NCBI GenBank assembly: GCA_012838065.1
Contig: DUPY01000011.1
Location: 1-45,423, forward strand
From: Acholeplasma sp.
GTDB lineage: Bacteria; Bacillota_I; Bacilli_A; Acholeplasmatales; Acholeplasmataceae
DNA: 45,423 bases
Direction of reading: 5' to 3'
Position 1 is the first letter of the stretch. Each line of letters starts with the position of its first letter. A program made the position numbers and the translations under genes. The notes below the pieces were generated by a model, which was not told the DNA's origin, made no database searches, and worked only from the letters and a program-made list of their open reading frames with translations. Positions 42,031 through 45,423 of the stretch are shown here, in pieces.

Positions 42031-42537
42031 ATGATTAAAGAAGCCTTTAATATGCAAAAAGAAAAGAAATACATCATACAAGGCACTATATTCCTTTTCT
42101 TATTTTTACTCATTTATTTTATTGTTGATTATTTAAATATGACTTATATGGAAATGCGCATAAACTTTGGTACTTATTTAGTTGTAATCAATATTACGCT
42201 AAATATCATTATGGCTCTACTATCGACACTTATGATGAACTTAAGTACTGCACTTGTTGTTATTAAGGGTAAGGATAATCCCGCAAGTAATTTAGGGTTT
42301 CTATCAATTTTATTCGGTATTTTAACGTATGGGTGCACAAGCTGTGTCATTACATTTTTCGCAACCATCGGTATTAGTTTATCTGTGATTGCGTTACCAC
42401 TTGCCGGCTTACCATATAAGTTTATATCACTCGTTTTAATTATTTTTGGACTGTTTTTCATCTTACAGTCTCTAAAAAAACCATATTGTAAGTTAACAAA
42501 AGCAAAATCAAACGAATATACAATTCGATTAAAATAA
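42031..42537 (+). CDS. Small membrane protein with intramembrane CxxC, divergent from rhodanese/CstR
   Basis: I do not recognise a named family. The 168-residue protein has four predicted membrane segments (about residues 15-35, 48-78, 88-120 and 128-147). A Cys102-x-x-Cys105 motif (YGCTSCVITFF) lies within the third segment, and Cys153 follows the last. ATG 42031 is used because GGGGGAAATC precedes it; an earlier TTG frame from 41953 would run through the operator. Its promoter carries a CsoR-type palindrome. Export or redox handling of sulfane sulfur, sulfite or a thiophilic metal is a guess from context. Confidence 0.7.
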   Translation: MIKEAFNMQKEKKYIIQGTIFLFLFLLIYFIVDYLNMTYMEMRINFGTYLVVINITLNIIMALLSTLMMNLSTALVVIKGKDNPASNLGFLSILFGILTYGCTSCVITFFATIGISLSVIALPLAGLPYKFISLVLIIFGLFFILQSLKKPYCKLTKAKSNEYTIRLK

Positions 42538-42538
42538 C

Positions 42539-43711
42539 TTATTCACTAGGATAATCACAATATATTTCTGTTTGCATATATTGATAAGGTAATTTTTTCA
42601 AATCCAGTTCTTTTTTATCATCAACATATGAAAACACCCAAGCAAGATTATCAACGTTTTTTAATGAACGAAGCACTTCCTCGTGATTACTATAATTCAT
42701 TTTATGCTCGGCATACTTTCTTAAGTAGTCGAGCATTTTTTCTTCACCCTTAATTGTTACTTCTACAGCTTGTCGATATTTTTGATAAGCTTTGTAGGCA
42801 TCACCGGTTAAGTAATCAAACATACTCATCATATAAAGCAAATCGACACCGAAGACGCTTCGCTTTAGTTGACTCATACGAATTAATGAGAGCTTTTCAT
42901 TAATTTGGGGATTTATATTTGGATTTTCATTTTTAATCAAGCCATATAAATACTCTTTTAGTAGCGTGTAATAAAACATATTGTTCCTTAATGGATGTTT
43001 TATTAATAACTCTTGGCACTTATTAAAAAGGAAGTTTTCTGACTTTTCATGGTTTTTTAGTGAAAAACCAATGTATTGAGAAATTTGAACATATTGAAAC
43101 AATTCATCCTCTTGCATTTTCTTATATGCAACAAAATCACCATAAATATTATCCGTGTGTAATTTTGATGAAAGAATATAGACATAACTTAATAGGGCCG
43201 AAAAGATTGTAACTATAAATAGTGACCCGATCCAAAACACTTTTTCACTATATATAAGAACAAGTAAGAATATAACAATAATCATTAACATCGAAATAAT
43301 TGTCGATAGAGGACCAATAATTAGTGATTTTGCAAACGTTTGAATTTCTTTTTGATAGGTTTCTTCACTATCGATAATATTTAAATCGGGGACAACAAAA
43401 CCACCAAGAAGTTTAAATAAACGATAGTTAAAACCCAAACGCCAATGATTGTTTTTCTTATACAAAACAAATGCTGTTATATGAATTGCCCGATTTTTTG
43501 TTCCATGAAACATAAAACCAAAAAAATGTCCAAATTCATGTAAACTAAGCGTCAAGTAAAAAGAAAAGATGAACAAGAGTGGATACGACCAAAAAGGTAT
43601 TTGTTTTAAACCTAAACTTATTTTTTCACTAAAACCTAGGTATCTAAAGTTTGCTGCAAGAAACCCAAATACAAGGCCAAAGATAATATAAGTTAGCCAC
43701 TTTTTCTTCAT
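42539..43711 (-). CDS. M50-like membrane zinc peptidase
   Basis: This 390-residue membrane protein has the zinc motif HEFGH (His58, Glu59, His62) in its second membrane segment, as in site-2-protease/M50 peptidases. GPLSTIISML in a later segment matches the GPLANL-like motif. A conserved-type Asp in KLHTDNIYGDF could be the third metal ligand (family SDGY). About five membrane segments are followed by a soluble helical C-terminus from residue ~205. Substrates are unknown. It is convergent with the CxxC membrane protein, one base apart. The ATG has AAGGAG. Confidence 0.75.
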   Translation of the reverse strand: MKKKWLTYIIFGLVFGFLAANFRYLGFSEKISLGLKQIPFWSYPLLFIFSFYLTLSLHEFGHFFGFMFHGTKNRAIHITAFVLYKKNNHWRLGFNYRLFKLLGGFVVPDLNIIDSEETYQKEIQTFAKSLIIGPLSTIISMLMIIVIFLLVLIYSEKVFWIGSLFIVTIFSALLSYVYILSSKLHTDNIYGDFVAYKKMQEDELFQYVQISQYIGFSLKNHEKSENFLFNKCQELLIKHPLRNNMFYYTLLKEYLYGLIKNENPNINPQINEKLSLIRMSQLKRSVFGVDLLYMMSMFDYLTGDAYKAYQKYRQAVEVTIKGEEKMLDYLRKYAEHKMNYSNHEEVLRSLKNVDNLAWVFSYVDDKKELDLKKLPYQYMQTEIYCDYPSE

Positions 43712-43755
43712 TTTCTATCTTCTCCTTTTTTTGTAACTTTTTTTATTTTTATGTA

Positions 43756-43784
43756 TTGACAACTCATAAAATATTTGTTATCAT
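43756..43784 (+). promoter_or_regulatory. tRNA-Gly promoter
   Basis: TTGACA (43756-43761) and TATCAT (43779-43784) are spaced by 17 bp, about 25 bases upstream of the tRNA. Confidence 0.65.
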
Positions 43785-43808
43785 AATAGGGCATGAGCAA
43801 AACAACTC

Positions 43809-43883
43809 GTGGGCGTCGTATAATGGTTATTACAAGGCCTTGCCAAGGCTTAAATGGCGGTTCGATCCCGCTCGCCCGCTCCA
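43809..43883 (+). tRNA. tRNA-Gly (anticodon GCC)
   Basis: This 75-nt cloverleaf has the encoded CCA end. The acceptor stem GTGGGCG/CGCCCGC pairs fully, with a U-G wobble at position 2-71. The anticodon stem AGGCC/GGCTT encloses the loop TTGCCAA (anticodon GCC). The T arm GGCGG-TTCGATC-CCGCT is regular. The D arm (GTA/TAC with GG) is short but normal. The discriminator base is U, as is usual for bacterial tRNA-Gly. It is a single gene with its own promoter and terminator. Confidence 0.93.
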
Positions 43884-43892
43884 AATGAAATC

Positions 43893-43917
43893 AAAAAGTC
43901 TTTCGAGACTTTTTTTA
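43893..43917 (+). terminator. Terminator after tRNA-Gly
   Basis: AAAAGTCT-TTCG-AGACTTTT is followed by a T run. It abuts the stop codon of the convergent FUSC-like gene. Confidence 0.88.
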
Positions 43918-44886
43918 TTTGTTTACCTCATATGGATAGTTGCGATGGAATTCAATCTTTGCATCTAACATATATTCTAAATCATATAATATTTTGTAAA
44001 GCAAGGCTCTTGTCTCAAACTCATTGCGTGTTTTAGGCAAGGGTTTATTTTTATAAAACTCAAATAAATCATGAAGTTTTTCCTTTAGCGATGTTGCTTG
44101 ATCATTTGTACCTATATTTTTGCTTAGTTCTAAAATAAAATTTTGAATGTATTCACCAAAAGGATGCATCTGTTCAATTTCAACTAGTGCTTCAAAAATA
44201 TGATGCAAATAACTTAATTGTTTTTTACGCATGTATAAATAGTTAATATATCGATGATCATTTTTAAATAAGATATCTTTATCTAATAATTCAATTGTTG
44301 ATATTTTTCTGTTGAGTTCCATCATAATTTCATGATAATGCAGTCTAAATTCGCTTGCATCTTTTGGGTCATGCATGAACTGATATAGCATATAAATATA
44401 TTGTGAAACCATTTCATCAACAGAATCTAAATATTTTTTTAAGTTTTTAAGTTCGACACTTGGATAAAACGCATTGAAAATAAACGATAATCCAAAACCA
44501 ATAAACATCAAATAAAGTGCATTCAATAAAATTTCTAGATCAAATGTGCCTTTTAACAATAAATGTGTTACTAAAACAGTACTTGGTGCTATACCAACAC
44601 TAATTTTAAGTTTAAAAGATAGATAACTAAAAACAAGTAAAAACACACCATATACAGCAAGATTATAGCCGAACACATAGAACAAAAGACTTGCAAGAGC
44701 AAGTCCTAGTAAGCCATCTAAAAATCGGTCAACACCTGATTTAATGGAATCTTTTTTACTAAATTGTACGGTTAAAATACCAAGTACACCTGCAGTAAGA
44801 TAATATTGTAAACCTAAAAAATAAGCAAGTAGGGATGCAATAATAGCAACCAAACTTAATTTAATTGCTAAATGTACATATCTCAT
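43915..44886 (-). CDS. Aromatic acid exporter-like membrane protein (ArAE_1/DUF939)
   Basis: This 323-residue protein has an N-terminal membrane half (about six segments within residues 1-140). It contains YYLTAGVLGILTVQFSKKDS and the RFLDGLLGLALA motif. A C-terminal cytosolic helical half (residues ~150-323) has EIMMELNRKI and a long coiled region. The layout fits the aromatic-acid-exporter/DUF939 family of Firmicutes. The transported compound is unknown. The ATG overlaps the stop of the DUF402 gene by one base (TAATG), showing coupling. Confidence 0.8.
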   Translation of the reverse strand: MRYVHLAIKLSLVAIIASLLAYFLGLQYYLTAGVLGILTVQFSKKDSIKSGVDRFLDGLLGLALASLLFYVFGYNLAVYGVFLLVFSYLSFKLKISVGIAPSTVLVTHLLLKGTFDLEILLNALYLMFIGFGLSFIFNAFYPSVELKNLKKYLDSVDEMVSQYIYMLYQFMHDPKDASEFRLHYHEIMMELNRKISTIELLDKDILFKNDHRYINYLYMRKKQLSYLHHIFEALVEIEQMHPFGEYIQNFILELSKNIGTNDQATSLKEKLHDLFEFYKNKPLPKTRNEFETRALLYKILYDLEYMLDAKIEFHRNYPYEVNK

Positions 44887-45423
44887 TATTTTGAACCCTT
44901 TCTACTCTTTTTTAATATCTCATAATGGGCTTTTACATATGTATGATCAAAAGGGAATAGTTTTGTTTCTATTTTATAGATTAATTCTTTTAACTGCTCT
45001 TCTACGATAGATTTTATATCTTTTGAGTAATGCATCTTCTCTGAATGATATTGATATTCGTTTTGATCTAAAATTTGGTAGGATCCATCTGGATATACTT
45101 TTACATCTAAGTCGTAATCGATATATTTTATACCTTCTTCATCAACAACAAATGGACTTGAAAGATTACAATAATAAAAAATGCCATCTTTTTTCATCAT
45201 AGCGATGACGTTAAACCATTGTTCCTTGAAAAAATAACATACGGCTGGCTCTTTTGTCATCCAAATGCGACCATCACCTTCTAGTACTTGTGTTTGTAAA
45301 TGTCCAGTTATTAAAATATCTTGACTTTCTTCCAATATAACAGTTTTCCTCCAAGCACGATGCAACATGCCGTTGTGTTTATAACTTTGTATACTTAATT
45401 CTTTTGCTATTTTCGTAAAACAC
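44886..45423 (-). CDS. DUF402 nucleoside tri-/diphosphatase (YgaC/Ntdp-like), 5' end outside window
   Basis: The reading frame stays open to the window edge: before the internal ATG at 45368, codons for KELSIQSYKHNG continue upstream. So the gene begins at or beyond base 45423. The protein matches YgaC/Ntdp-type DUF402 proteins. It has SYKHNGMLHRAW, ESDGR-like EGDGRIWMTKEPAVCYFF, then YYCNLSSPFVVDEEG and IDYDLDVKVYPDGSY, whose acidic residues bind metal. The family hydrolyses nucleoside tri- and diphosphates. It is translationally coupled to the exporter-like gene downstream. Confidence 0.9.
   Translation of the reverse strand, partial: CFTKIAKELSIQSYKHNGMLHRAWRKTVILEESQDILITGHLQTQVLEGDGRIWMTKEPAVCYFFKEQWFNVIAMMKKDGIFYYCNLSSPFVVDEEGIKYIDYDLDVKVYPDGSYQILDQNEYQYHSEKMHYSKDIKSIVEEQLKELIYKIETKLFPFDHTYVKAHYEILKKSRKGSK

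Noticed and set aside
43809-43883. The U2-G71 wobble in tRNA-Gly as evidence of a pseudo-tRNA.
   Set aside because: All stems pair, the CCA is encoded, and promoter and terminator are present, so a single wobble pair does not argue against function.
1-45423. CRISPR arrays, insertion sequences, prophage genes, rRNA or replication origin.
   Set aside because: No regularly spaced repeats, transposase, integrase or phage structural motifs, rRNA-like segments or DnaA-box clusters were seen on reading both strands.

Overview
The window is AT-rich, dense and mostly single-copy core genes of a low-GC Firmicutes/Mollicutes-type bacterium. TGA is used as a stop (the ends of coaD and rqcH) and TGG encodes tryptophan. 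This argues against Mycoplasma/Spiroplasma (code 4) and fits an Acholeplasma-, Izemoplasma- or Erysipelotrichia-like lineage. The archaeal/eukaryal-type ProRS, the PgpA-like YpjQ protein and the rimP-nusA-ylxR-ylxQ-infB-rbfA order agree with that. No cell-wall, phage or IS gene is visible. The taxonomic call is inference.

Layout. 1-3420: the start of secA, a lemA/DUF3137 pair, and metK behind a SAM-I riboswitch with a terminator. 3417-8640: a membrane protein with a degenerate HD-GYP-like domain, pgpA-like, fmt and priA. 8650-13055: the complete rimP-nusA operon with promoter, leader hairpin and terminator. 13100-19070: coaD, a HAD phosphatase, RNase J, a lone prephenate dehydratase, two small membrane proteins, and fabH with a FabT-box-like palindrome. 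19100-25550: a DEDDh exonuclease with uvrC, a BmrCD-like heterodimeric ABC exporter, and gmk-rpoZ. 26500-28800: rqcH and a superoxide dismutase.

28800-38200 mixes core genes (hpf, an EF-G2-like GTPase, yidD, proS, cvfB) with three visibly broken genes: a PAS-GGDEF diguanylate cyclase (deletion plus frameshift), a CPA-type cation/proton antiporter (one-base frameshift) and a Fic protein (in-frame stop). A shortened ComFC-like gene lies upstream of hpf, and its ribosome binding site is buried in a long hairpin.

38270-40830 is a polar amino acid ABC importer behind a lysine riboswitch, so it is probably a lysine importer. 40890-41220 is a cold-shock gene. 41300-42540 is a divergent unit: rhodanese plus a CstR/CsoR-type repressor on one side, and a small membrane protein with an intramembrane CxxC on the other. 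A CsoR-like inverted repeat lies over each promoter. This is the best candidate here for an undescribed sulfur-stress (or metal) module. The window ends with an M50-like membrane peptidase, a tRNA-Gly(GCC), an aromatic-acid-exporter-like protein and a DUF402 nucleotide phosphatase cut by the window edge.

Several promoters match the sigma-70/sigma-A consensus closely (TTGACA/TATAAT with 16-17 bp spacing), and most operons end in clear intrinsic terminators. The only gap over 300 bases (40544-40946) is filled by the lysine riboswitch, its promoter and terminators.
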